This document shows positions 46,490-58,329 of a stretch of DNA of 64,000 nt, piece after piece. Every line of letters begins with the position of its first letter. The stretch's first letter is position 1. Location: the NCBI GenBank assembly GCA_949130495.1, contig OX422208.1, forward strand, positions 693,051,702-693,115,701. The letters run 5' to 3'. A program made the position numbers and the translations under genes. The notes beneath the pieces were generated by a model. That model had not been told where the DNA came from. It was given only the letters and a program-made list of their open reading frames with translations, and searched no databases. This DNA is from Sambucus nigra (lineage: Eukaryota > Streptophyta > Magnoliopsida > Dipsacales > Adoxaceae).

Positions 46490-46642
46490 TCAATCTCGTT
46501 CAAACGAGATTGAGACTGGTTCGAACGAGAACCCCTGTCGCGCGATATGTCATTCTAATGACATGCTATCTCGTTCAAACGAGATAGCTTCTGGTTCAAC
46601 TGACATGTCCAACTTTTGGGATATTTTCTTCTATTTTAAATA
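46490..46642 (+). promoter_or_regulatory. Palindrome cluster and TATA-like box in K2 LTR
   Basis: Near-perfect palindromes around CTCGTTCAAACGAG occur at 46495-46511 and 46565-46588, the latter extending over 24 bases. GGTTCGAACGAGAA and GTCATTCTAATGAC lie between them. TTTAAATATGGG at 46635 could act as a TATA box. The arrangement mirrors that in the Y LTR. Confidence 0.55.
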
Positions 46643-47534
46643 TGGGTAGTAGGTTTATTTGAAGTGATGGTCAGCAGTAAAATTAAGATTCAGGTTAGAA
46701 TATAATTATTGGGTAATGAGATGGGTATGATATTTTATGAAAATTGGAGCGACGAGTAATCTCTAAGTTACGAGCGAGAGAGTATTCGTAATCTAGTATG
46801 TGTAATGTAAGTGGTAATGAGAGATACTACGTATAAGTTAAATATACGGGTTGTGTGTATACCTAATGAACTTGCTAGGTTGCGTGAATGCCTATAATGG
46901 TATTTATTTTGTGTATGACAAACCTACCATACTTTCTATCACGGGAGTCTATGAAAGGGGACAGTCCTATCTTGAGGAGCCTTCGGGGGGATATTTGACT
47001 GGTGCCTCTAAACATGGAACCTAGGTATGGACTATCTGTGAGAATGATGGCATTGACGGTCATATGGGTGCGTAAATATGTGCATAGCCCATAGGCTTGG
47101 CACTATGTTCACCTCCAATATGTGTGATTTCTAAATTTGTGGTTCATGGGAGATTTCGAACCCATTGTCCTTATTCAGTGCAAGATGTACCGGGACTTGA
47201 TAGTAGAGTATGAGGGCACGACAGTTGGGTCTAGAGGTGCCTTTTTAGTGTGTGTATATATATATACACTAGGGTATGCCCATACCTGAAGGCACGACGA
47301 AAAAATTTCAAAATATCAATCGTGGTCAAGTCATAAAAGTTTTGTATTGTAGTATCAATCGTGATTAATTTTTCTGAAGGCGAGACGAGTACTTTCAAAG
47401 TATTGAACTGACTACATTTTTTTGTAAAATTATATGTACACTAATAAAAAATGTACACTACTTTAGAAATTTTGGGAAAAAATTGCTTTATTTATCTATC
47501 CACCAATTTTTTTTACAAAAACATATAATACTTT

Positions 47535-48705
47535 TATACTTTAGTGCTTACCTATTTCTTTTATCAAATATGAACATGATCCGATTAAAATGCGACACGG
47601 TACAAAATCGTATTTTTTATCTAACAAAAACACAACTCAAATAAAAGTGACACGACACGAAATCTTATTTTTTTTATCTTAAACGAACACGAAATATTTT
47701 TTTAACCTAACACGAACACAATCAAAGTAAAAGAGACACAGAATGATACGAAGCATGAATTTTTTTATTTTTTTACCAAACAAAAATACGGTCCAATGTG
47801 GTGTTGTGTTTATGCTTTACTTCGATCGTGTTTGTGTTTGTGCTCCGTAAAAAAAATGCAAAAAAATTTCAAAATTACCTAACACAGCTCAAATAAACGC
47901 GACACTACACGCAATCTTTTTTTTATCTAACATGAACACGATCTAATTAAAATGAAATTTTGTTTTTTTTTTGTTTTAAAATTCAAGAACCATTTATTGC
48001 ATTTTTTTTGCATTTTTCTGTTTTAAAATTCAGGAACTATATATTAGATTTTGTTTTCGAACACAAATAATAATTTTTTTTGTTTAAAATTCAAGAACCT
48101 TAGTAAAAGCGACACAATATGATTTTTTTCCGAACACAAATGATAATTTTTTTTTACCAAATACAAACACTTTTTTTTACTGAGCACAAAAACAAACACG
48201 ATCAAAGTAAAATATAAACACCACACCACATTAGATCGTGTTTTTGTTTGCTAAAAAAATAAATAAATAATGTTGTGTTGCTTTTACTTGACCATATTGA
48301 TAAAAAAAGATTTCGTATTGTGTCGCATTTTAATTGTGTTTGTATTTGGTAAAAAAAATTATTATTTGTGTTTGGAAAAAAAATCCTGTTGTATCGCTTT
48401 TACTTGTCCATATTTGTGTTTTGTAAAAAAATAATTTCATATTGTATTGCATTTTTATTCGGTCGTGTTTCTGTTTTTGTAAATAAATTAAAGTATTATT
48501 TCGTCTATTTTACTTGAATTTTGTTCGTATTAGGTTAAAAAAATATTTCGTATTCGTTTAAGATAAAAAAATAAGATTTCGTGTCATGTCACATTTATTT
48601 GAGTCGGATTTTTATTAGAAAAAAAATAAGATTTCGTATCGTGTCATATTTTAACTGGATCGAGTTCATATTTGGTAAAAAAAATAAGGTAAGCACTAAA
48701 GTATA
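47535..48705. mobile_element. Foldback (long inverted repeat) element
   Basis: The left arm 47535-47749 and the right arm 48493-48705 are inverted copies, both ending at the outside with TATACTTTAGTGCTTACC. A further inner pair (about 47775-47850 and 48180-48260) continues the fold. The arms are built from repeated phrases such as GACACGACACGAAATCTTA and CGAACACGAT. No coding frame. No clear TSD was found. It resembles a MITE or foldback element of unknown superfamily. Confidence 0.75.
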
Positions 48706-49149
48706 GATCAATTAATGATTAAGTTGATAATAATTGTTATTTAGAGTTAGAAAAAATTCTTTGCTTAAAATGTATTTAATTGTTAATAATTGTTATTTAT
48801 TCAAAAAGAATATTTCAAACACTTCAAAAAATTTAATTTAAAATTTTAGTGATTAAACATTTTCACAAAATGAATTTCAGAATTAATTTGGAATATTAAA
48901 TATTTTTTTAAAACTAATTAGTATGGACGAACGAATATATGATGTCTATACACTATATTATTTACATAGGTATGTATTGTTCTTATAGCCGTGCCATGAA
49001 GTAGCTCATAGGCGCCTATTAATGATTTGACTTTAGGTCCGAAGATTTCTGACCCTTGCTGTTGCCTTAAGTGGTGGCGTGTTCCCCTTGCTATACCGTT
49101 CGGACCTTTGATGTACCATGCCAAACTATATCAAAATTCCATTTCGTGT

Positions 49150-49500
49150 CTATCCATTTCTTTTTTTTTTTAAAAAATGGACGACTTCATTTTTATTAAG
49201 ACCACCAGTACACGTTCTTGATAAAAGCAAACGATTTTGGTTTGAATGTTTAAACAACTGGTTCGCATTTTATTTTATAAACGACGTCTTGTGGTTTAAC
49301 TCCAACAGTAATTTTAAAATGGTTTATAGCCGGCATTGATCGTTATTTAAACGACCACATTTTAATTTAACCGCCCACGGTTTTATTCTCCACTGGTTTT
49401 ATTTTTCGATCAAAACGACTTCGTTTTTTAAAACCATAAGTCACGTTTTGTTTGTTAGACGACATGTCAAATTTTGAAACTAAGATTTTGTCTTTCTTTG
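49150..49500. repeat. Cluster of AAACGAC-type short repeats
   Basis: Sites such as GGACGACTTC, AAACGACGTC, AAACGACCAC, AAACGACTTCG and AGACGACATG occur six times in about 300 bases, separated by TTTTAAAACC-like sequence. Subterminal repeats of DNA transposons, for example CACTA type, look like this, but I found no terminal inverted repeat. Confidence 0.45.
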
Positions 49501-52500
49501 GGGGCCACAGGATCTATTCTTAGATTAAGAGCTTTAGACCTATAGGGTTCTTTAATGCATTGAGTGAATTTGTTTTAAGTTTTAAATATTTGTGAGACTT
49601 GTCATCTCAATTATGAACTTTAGATTCTTTAGCTTTATTAGGTTCTCATACCTTTTCAATATCGTCATTGATTGTCTGCTAGGGTGGGGGTCTCAAGACA
49701 CATGGAATGAATAGTGAGGTAGTTGTAATCTAGTTGGGCCTATACTATTTTGATAATTTATCTAAGAAAAAAAGAAACGAATTTTGCCACATTAAAAAAA
49801 ATATTACGACAAAAGAAAATAACATCTATTCTCTTATCAAAGCACTATTTTGATAATTTAATACCATGATTCAATTAAATTCAAATAGTTCATGTTATTG
49901 AAAATTATTTTGATGGTGTGTTATGGGAATCAAAATTATAACCAAATGCAAAATAAATTATTTTGATGATGTCTTATTAGAATCAAAAGTAAAGACAAAT
50001 AAAAATTATTAAGTGGTTTAATGATTTTTAGTACAATATAAATGCAAAAACAATTAAAATCCTGGTTTTAGATTTTTTGGATCTGCATATCACATAAGTT
50101 GTCATACCTTATGCAAATAATTAAACATCATGCATTATAAAATATTTTCAAAGAATATTAGCAGTGTAGACATTACTTCTATTAGTAGACGCCTTAAGAC
50201 AATCATATTACGAATAAACTATAAATGGAGAGATAGATAGAGAGAGAATGATTTGGGTTCCTATTGAAGCTTACAAAAACATCCACAATCCTGCAAATAG
50301 AAATAAAAATACTTAAATTGCAGATCGAAAACATATAATGTAATAAAGTATTGATCTGAACTTCTAAAGGGAAAAAACATAAAATGTTTTATTTATCTCA
50401 ATATATTTATTTTGCATTACTTCCTCTAGTGCCCTATTGGAGATTTGTGGAGACTTTGGAGGAACTTCATCTTTATCAAATAACTTATGTGTACCTAACA
50501 TGGCAAAAATATTGAACTTTAGAAAACTAAATATAAAACACCAAATTCTTGTTCATTTTTCATAATTGAGAAATAGAATGAAACAACTATATTTCTTTTA
50601 AACTAAAGGTCTAAACAACCTACCTAAATTATCAAATGAAAACATTATATAATAACTAAAGAGAAACACGTGAATATGTAGAAGCATAAAGTAAAAAAAT
50701 AGTAATGAACATATGATTATAATATGTAGAATCTGAAGTAATAACATACATCTTATTAAACACCAAATAACTTTGTACAATAACTCAACCTCATACCACA
50801 AAACCCACACCAGACATATTTCTCCTCCAATTAGGAAATATAATATACTTCACTAATTTATGAATCTCTAGTAAAATGTATTACACCAAAAATGAAATTC
50901 TTTTTATACATACGTAAATTATAGCCCAAAAAACAGATCAAATGGATATTATTGCCAAAACAACAAAAAATATAATAACCACTAACACAAACCATAACGC
51001 AAGCTCTAAGGAATATAAGATGAGTTGTATGAAAAACTTAGACCCAAAAATTGCCATACTTACCCACTATGGGTGACAGTAAAGCAGATTCTGAAGAGAC
51101 ATCTCTCCTAGAAAAAGTGTAACCAACCACCCATTTTCATAAGGGGAGAATAATGATCAGCTCATCTCCCCAAGTAATCAAAAACCACCATACAAACATG
51201 TCATCAGCTCGTTAGTTCTTAGATTACCTTAAAAACCATAATACATGTATGCCTGAACATTTAACTGCCAACTAAAACTTTACAAAATTTAAACTTAAAA
51301 TAAAATCATAAAATGAAGTAAATTAAAACCCATCTTATTTCAGAACATTTAAATCACCACTTGCTTGGGAACTGTTTTCGAGCTAAAATTTTATCCTTTG
51401 CAGGTTTGCTTGTCAAGATGGAAAAGAAGTTGCCAAAATGGTAGTAGTCATAAATCATCCCATTCCAACAAACAACATCTCTCTCCATTTCATCAAACAA
51501 TACCCTACCTCATTGAGGTCCCCAAAACCAAGTGTTATTTGCAAGACTGCAATAACAAAATAAAAGATTTAGATAAGGTAGAACAAATTATAAGCAGATC
51601 CTTTTAAAAAATTTAGATTAAGAAAGAACTAAGACAAATTCTATCAAATGGCAACCATAAAATGTATTGTGAACACACAAATTGAGTTATATCAATATAG
51701 AAACACATAGTTATAACAAATTAAGTTATATTTGTGAAAACTCATAGTGTACTGTCTAATATAATCTTGAAATAAAGAAAAGAAAAAAGTCATAAACATA
51801 TTATAATCTATTGTCTAATCTTGAAACAAAGAAAGGAAAAAATAGTATAAAAAAATAGTAGGAAAAAACGAAAAAAAAATAGAGGATACCTTCATATCTA
51901 CAAAATGCTTATGCATTTTAAAAGCCAATTCAACACATTTTATTACTGTATAACAATAAATGGATGTGAAAAATAGACCAACCAAAAACGTTGGATCTGC
52001 AAAATAGACCAACAATAGCTGGATCTGCAAAATAGCTAGATCTGCAAAATAAAAAAACATTTTAACATCAAAAAACGTATGTATAAACCAACAATAGCTG
52101 GATCTGGAAAATAGAAAATCAAAACACAGGTCCAAAAAAATCAAACTCGTATAGAGAGATAGAGCATTAAAAATAAGAAAGTACCTAGATAATTTTACCA
52201 AACAGTAGCTCGGTTTGCAAAATTGAAAAATGTAACAATTATAACACAACGAACAAAAAATGATGGTGAGAGAGATAGATAAGGAAAAAACAAAGATTCG
52301 ACCTGTAATAACAAAACAAAAATGAGTAGGGGTTTGGTTGTAAATGATAAGCGTCTGTTTGGGAAGCCGGATTCGGAGGGAGGGGTTTGGTTGTGAATCC
52401 ATGGAGAGAGACTTTCTTGATTGTTGAGGAGCTGCGAAGTTGTTTCTGAAGTGTAAGAATGAGGGGCGGGAGTAAATGAGAGGAAATTAAGTCTTTCCCC

Positions 52501-52620
52501 AACTTTTGAGACATTCAGATGGGTTAAATACTATTTTAGCCTTGTTTTTGAATTTTGAGTAAGAGTGAAAATTAAACTTGTGTGTGAAAAAAGAGGGGGA
52601 AACCAAAATGGTCTAGGGTA
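49501..52620. other. Unassigned DNA with a possible minus-strand exon
   Basis: No family recognised. A minus-strand frame from 52402 (MDSQPNPSLRIRLPKQTLII) follows a plausible leader and ends at an acceptor-like TTATTACAG near 52304. 51970-52120 has a short tandem repeat. The ancestry, host gene fragment or DNA transposon, cannot be decided from the sequence. Confidence 0.3.
51970..52120. repeat. Short tandem repeat with GGATCTGCAAAATAG
   Basis: About four copies of a 20-30 base unit AATAGCTGGATCTGCAAAATA, some incomplete. On the minus strand each unit contains TATTTTGCAGATCC, which looks like a 3' splice site. Confidence 0.7.
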
Positions 52621-52698
52621 AAATAGGAAGTACATGAAAAATTCAGTAAGATGACATCATGTTTTAATCTTATGACATACATAAGTTTTCTACTTTAT

Positions 52699-52722
52699 TA
52701 TATATATATATATATATATATT
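52699..52722. repeat. (AT)n microsatellite
   Basis: Twelve TA/AT units inside the K2 5' LTR remnant. Confidence 0.9.
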
Positions 52723-53188
52723 TCCTGTAATGATACATGCTGTGTGAAAATATGTGGATAATATATATAATGATGAAAATCTCTGAATAACTTAAGTAAG
52801 CAAGCACTTAACATGATTTATAAATACTTCCCAAATTGAGATAACAATCGTGAAAATATTTAATATGGTATTATGTGGAAAATGCGGGTTGGTATTGGGG
52901 GTAGTGATTAGAAGGGTTTTGTCTACAGTCTAGTTAGGTGATAAAAGAATTAGATGGGGTTTAGAGGTGGGTTAGGTGTGAACATTAGTTGAGAGGTGAG
53001 AATATCAAGTGAGTGTTTGAAAAGCTAACATGCGCATACTATTTTCTTTACTGCAATTTTTAAATACTTGCTAAAAAATTTAAATGTTTTACACTCGGTC
53101 TCGGTCCCGTCTCTTGCGAATCTATTTTCTTTTTTCAATTTAATAAATGATTGATCACACGGTATTTAATTAGGGAGGGTGTCTCAGG

Positions 53189-53200
53189 TGGTATCAGAGC
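53189..53200 (+). promoter_or_regulatory. PBS of K2 (initiator tRNA-Met)
   Basis: TGGTATCAGAGC is an exact match to the iMet PBS, two bases after the LTR end. Confidence 0.9.
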
Positions 53201-55157
53201 ATCAGGTTCTAGAGTCCTTTAGATCTGTGCAGCTTATTATGCTTTAGCGTTGCCTTTTTATTTGATATATATCCCTATGTTTAGGATTGTTGATTCCTAT
53301 GATGAGATTTAGTACTCCTGCTATAACGTATACATTAATGAATGTTACTTGAGTTCGGGTGTGTTCGTGTGCCGAACAATGAAGTATGACAAGCGAGGGA
53401 CGATGGGAGGACATCAGGAGGCAGAGCTCAGTTGAGGTTGTAAGGTATTTTTGAGGATGATGATCGTAGTTGAGGTCACCCCTATTATGGCACGAGAAGT
53501 TAGAACTTTAAAGACTTCTAGAGTGCAACATATGATTTTCAAGTATCGCTGTAGTAGGAAGTGGTACCAAATTAGACTCACCCAGTGTGGTTGGAATATG
53601 AGAGAGTCAGACGGGCCTTTGAAGAGAACCATTAGTGTAATTCTAGAAATACGGAGACTGTGTGTGTTAGCCAACGGAAGTTCAATATTCAAAGGCTTGG
53701 CCATATGGCGGAGAGTGGTTAACCGAAAGTGAAAATTTGGGGGGTAAATTTTTTGCTTGGCTTGTAGGAGCAAAGTTATAATGGTGAGATTCAATAACGA
53801 CATTTAAAAGTGGAATGTTGTGTCAATGGAAGGATCTTAGGTACTATTTGACCGCAAGTTCCATCGCCAGATGTTCAGGATAAGATGTTGACATTGTTCT
53901 GAACCCATTGCAGGAGGGACGAACAGTGGGCCATTTGTGAAAATGAATTTAATTATTTAGGGAATTTTGTACCAGATGAAGTAGGTACAATGGCGAAGAT
54001 TATTTTAAGTGGGAAATTGAATTGTAAGAAGAGTTTCCAACACTTAAGAGGAATTCTGATTGGACGGTCGATGCAGATGGTGAAAATGTCGCGTTAAATG
54101 ATTCAGATAGAAAAATTCTTACCAAGTGATGGTGAATTTAATCAGGGCTATTGAGTCCAACAGTGTATTCCTTAGGACCAGTGGAACTAAGGGAATAATG
54201 AGGGTAGCCATCAGGGTTGAGACTACCAGAGTTTGAGAGAAGGGAAACCTTAATATGGTCAGGATGGTAGGGAATAAGTGGATTATACATAATAGTATTT
54301 TTGTGGACAGCAGGACCACATGCATTAGTTTTTCTCGGAGTAAAGAAACAAGAGTATGGTGCCTAGTAAGGGCAATGATTAAAGTAGTATTTTTTTTGGT
54401 TCTGATAAGCGTGTTATGTTCGGGAACCGTTTGAGGAACCCGGGTGATTGGTAAGGTAGACAATATGAATTTTATCCTCGAAGGAGGAGGTATGTCTAAT
54501 GTGACTCAAATAAGTCACGGTACTTTGATTTGCACTAGATTCACGTGTGAGATGAGTTTAGAGCATATATCGATAACATTATTAATGTGTGTATGTTTTC
54601 TCTGGTATATCGGGGTTATATCTGGTGTCACCGCGACCAAGAAAGTGTCTAGATAGTGGTATATATTTTATTCAGATTACTCATTTTAGTGACTTGTTAT
54701 ACAAGTATGACATTATCCTGGATAAGGATTTTATAGTAATGGTTTGAGTGATTGTGGGCAGTTATTGCAAGGCTATCAGGGTTGCTGCTCTAGGGAAGGA
54801 TGTGTTTTTTTATTGATGCCTCACTTGCGATAGGGTAGAACTCGCATCTATATTATCTTATTATAGGGACTTCGGAAAGTATAGTTGTCTCAAAATATTT
54901 CTCCCTAGTGTGTAGGGAGTTTATTGATATGATTCGAGGTGTATTAGGCTTCCTGTCGAGCAGAGAGATTTAGCTTGTTATCATGTTTAGTACTCAGGAC
55001 TTGATGATAGGAAGAGCGCATTGTTATATCACTCCTTTAGAGATGTGGGAGTTGAGAGTTACATTTATATGTATGAGGAAAAGAATTTGAGAGTCCCGAT
55101 TGTGTTCGAGGTTTATGGAATTTGATTACCATTAATGTTGAGTGATAGTGCATTGGA

Positions 55158-55175
55158 GGGGGGGGGGGGGGGGGG
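55158..55175 (+). repeat. Poly-G tract (18 G)
   Basis: An uninterrupted run of 18 G inside the K2 interior. Such runs are rare in plant DNA and error-prone in sequencing. Confidence 0.85.
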
Positions 55176-55309
55176 AGAGTTTCTTGTGTAAATGTAATTG
55201 AGGGAGGAGATATAGCTTTTATGTCAAGAGACGGGAATTTAGGGCTATATGCTATGGACTGAGGGCCTAACGAATTTTGATGATAGACAATTCTAGGTAG
55301 TACTGTATC

Positions 55310-55326
55310 GGGGGGGGGGGGGGGGG
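55310..55326 (+). repeat. Second poly-G tract (17 G)
   Basis: A run of 17 G about 135 bases after the first. Confidence 0.85.
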
Positions 55327-57320
55327 TTCCTTGTTTGGATTTTGCTTTGCGAGACATCCCATGCATGAAACTTAGCGTCAGGTTGGAAGTAGAGATATGT
55401 TTGGTCATTAATCCATAAGTCTGGTACCTCGGTCACTATTTAAGTATGTAGTTATAACTGTAATTTGGAGGTTGTATTACGATATAAGGCCAGTGGAGCC
55501 GGTTGTGCGATGAGGAAACATTGGAAATTTTATTTGTCACCACGAGTTGAAGGGTGGAACGATGGTAAGGATAATCTAAAATTTTGATTTCTGGGGTGAT
55601 TGAGGATAAACAAGGGTTATAACCACGTTGTTAATGCAGGGGCAATACATAATTGGGTGTTATGTGTAAATCATATGTGATATTTATGCTAGTATGCGTT
55701 GTTTATAGGGTGTGTGGGCGTCCTGGTTAGCTGATGTCAGAATCGTTCAAATTAAAGGGACGTGGGAATGGATGTGTGAAATATATGCCTATGGGGCTGA
55801 CATAACGAAGTGTAAGTGGTAGAGTGGATTAATCGTCATATGAGAAGGACGATAATCCATACATATGTGTGCGATCAGATTATCACACCCGAATTTGGTT
55901 GAAAGGCTGTGAGAAGCCATTTAAGAGGAAAACTTAACTATTATGAAAATTTGGAGCGGAGTCCTACCTAGTTAAATATTGAGAGTAACTTGCGCGTAAA
56001 TAACGTGATGATGTTAATAAGGTATAAAGAGTCCAAAAGTGCACATTGTGGCAAAAAGTGCACGGGTCAGAATTTTTGGTATGCCTCAAGGGAAGGAGGG
56101 GAGTATTAAGTACCAATTAATGCGAGACGTTATGGTGGAAGTCGGTGTTGAGAGGGACATAATGAGTAGTCTCCACATGCACCACTCATAGATAGAAATT
56201 GGTTGGATCAAGATGATCAACCAGAAAACTTTGTATCAAGCTGATGATTCCAGTAATGGAAGGGGGCAGTCAAGCTGGTAAATTTCGTTGATGGGTTGCC
56301 AACCTCAAGATAAGGCCACTGTTTTCTTTAAATATGTGGAACAAGTAGACCAAAAAGGAAGTAATTGTTATTCCTTTGGGGTGAGTTACACTATTCGATA
56401 GTGTGCCCCAGTCTTTCTTTGAAAAGAAGGATCGCTCCGATTCGTGGTCATGCCCAGTATTCTTGTGAACCAGGATGAGATCCTTAAACCCCACCTCTAT
56501 TCTGGGATTTCAGGAAGCAGTGGAGATGACATTTTGTTATGAGCACGTCATATCACCTATAGCCCGAGGAGTAGGAGTAAGGTGATTGACAACTAGTAGA
56601 GCTGAAGGAGTGTGATTTAGGAGTCACTGTTATTAATTCATTTCCACACCTGATATAGCTGGTAAGTGAAGTATAGTACGATAATTGGGAGAAGATATTA
56701 CCTAATTGTAGAGTTGTGTGTAAACACTCATACTTGTTTGCTGTGAACAACATGCCTATTGCAGTTTTATGTGCAAAACCTTAACTATTCTCCCTTTGAT
56801 TATTTATAGGTGAGAAGATAATCAAAAAATTTTGATTTGTTCGAGAGTTAGAGTTTGATGACTGAAGTGGAATAACCATAAACGGTCTTGGGGGGTTTTT
56901 GACTGTCGTAAGAGTTACGTCGTCAGGAACCGATATTTGAAGAATTGACAAGAGTAGTCATATGATCGTATGGATTCTCTCAGGATGGAAGTTTTGTGTT
57001 GAGATGAATATGGGAAGTTGGCACGTAGTGAAGTGAGGCCTTAAAATAATATTAAGATAATAGGGCCAATGATGTATAAGCTCGTCTTATTCAAATGTCA
57101 TTGGTAGGAGCACAATGCGAGGTGCCATTATTGAAGTGTTACCTTATAACTGATGAAGAATGTCACTATCAAGAGAGTCAAACAAGCTTGTTGTGAAAAT
57201 GGGGCCATAGTGATCGAGCCTTACTTTGAAGTTGGTTTTGAGTACCGGAGGATACGGTATTGTAAGATCCTCAGTCTTAGTAGCGGTTGTATCTGAATTT
57301 CAGGATGAAATTCATTTATT

Positions 57321-57332
57321 AGGGGGGAAGTA
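57321..57332 (+). promoter_or_regulatory. PPT of K2
   Basis: AGGGGGGAAGTA ends directly before the 3' LTR start TGTAATACG at 57333. Confidence 0.85.
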
Positions 57333-58072
57333 TGTAATACGCCGTATTTTTGAAAGATTTTATTTTAATTATGGGACTAGGATTAATTAATTTAAATGGG
57401 AAATTTATTTACAATTAATCTGGATTTAATTAAATAATTACTAGCGTGACGAGAGTTAGTATTTATTGGTGAGAATTATGTTTAATATTACTTAGTGCAT
57501 AAAGTAATATATGATTATGTAAATATTATAGTTGTCGTGAGTGAAAAATATGAAAGTTATGGAAATTAAGTCAGGACGCATCTGTCAGTCGTGTCGGGAC
57601 CAAATTAATTGAATAAAAAGTAAAATACTTATAATTCATGGTCATTTTGAGTGCGCCGTTGTGTCTGGAATGGTAGAGATAGTTAGAAAATTCTACCCGA
57701 GGGTTTAGTTTGGGTTCAGGGGCAATTTTAGACAGAACCGGTACACCAGAAGGGAATTTTAGTAAATTATATTTTTGGGGTAAAATAAAGGAAGAAAATT
57801 GGCGAAATAAAATATCTCTTACGTGGGTTAGATTAGGTTATATTCCGTGAGAAAAAGTTATACACAGAGAGAGACTAAAAAAGGGGAAGGAGGAAGAGAA
57901 GTCTAGGCAAGAGCCACCACGAGTGCACCTTTTCCACCACTGTGACCACCATAGCTTAGATCGAAGAATGAGGGTCACAACTATACTAACAAAACCAAAG
58001 TATCAGACCATATTTCATAAGGCAAGTGTTTGAATCTTTCTCTTTTAGCATTAAATGTGTTCATGTTAGTGT
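57333..58072 (+). repeat. 3' LTR of K2, truncated
   Basis: It aligns with 45349-46100 with many small differences and stops at CATGTTAGTG, where a Tat-like post-pol sequence begins. The palindrome part of the LTR would lie downstream and is missing. Confidence 0.8.
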
Positions 58073-58329
58073 TTATGAGGTACGTAGGTAGCTCATCTGT
58101 TTAGATGAGCACGATCCCTTCTTTTTTCCAAAATGCTAATCTTTTCTTATACCAGAGAACGACAATTCATTTTAACATATACATGAACAAAAGGATTATG
58201 TTTTCCTTGGCTATTGGTATAGATAATTCAAAATGCAAAAGTCATCAAGAGTCACAACTAGATAATCAAAAACTTATTTATTTCATTATTCGAAATTCTG
58301 TTACAATTACATCGACATAGGGAATCAAA

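Larger units (their letters stand above)
45349..53186 (+). repeat. 5' LTR of K2, expanded by insertions
   Basis: 45349-46100 aligns with the 3' LTR at 57333-58072. Beyond that no second copy exists for comparison. 46100-47250 and 52640-53186 read like ordinary LTR sequence; 47535-48705 is a foldback and about 48720-52620 is of unknown origin. The end TCTCA at 53182-53186 is two bases before the PBS. Confidence 0.65.
53201..57320 (+). pseudogene. Gag-pol remnant of K2
   Basis: Very degraded. A protease-like end, YDIILDKDFIVMV (near 54700), and an RT-start-like segment, FLSSREI followed after shifts by ITPLEMWELRV (near 54950-55065), are the best matches to chromovirus pol. The final bases before the PPT (EFQDEIHL near 57295) look like a pol tail. 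No catalytic YVDD or integrase motif is readable. Open frames listed on the minus strand in this stretch, including the Pro-rich ones over the G-runs, are accidental. Confidence 0.5.
45349..58072 (+). mobile_element. Chromovirus-like Ty3/gypsy element K2, heavily decayed
   Basis: LTR copies begin TGTAATACCCCGTATTTTTG at 45349 and TGTAATACGCCGTATTTTTG at 57333. The first ends at CA 53186, followed by an exact iMet PBS (53189-53200). A PPT, AGGGGGGAAGTA, precedes the second. The TGTAATACCCC start, iMet PBS and this PPT are typical of plant chromoviruses. The 5' LTR spans 7.8 kb because of later insertions, one being a foldback at 47535-48705. Only scraps of protease and RT remain. The 3' LTR is cut off at about 58072. 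Confidence 0.75.

Noticed and set aside
47220..47290. CACTAGGG next to a TA repeat as a CACTA transposon end
   Set aside because: No inverted partner or 3-base TSD was found, so the match is too short to support.
51815..52402. 195-codon minus-strand frame resembling a multi-pass membrane protein
   Set aside because: The Phe/Leu/Ile-rich reading comes from AT-rich and tandem-repeat sequence; only the first 30 or so codons look possibly coding.
55037..55408. Minus-strand frame with poly-proline runs
   Set aside because: The proline runs are the complement of the two poly-G tracts, and the frame lies opposite the pol remnant of K2.
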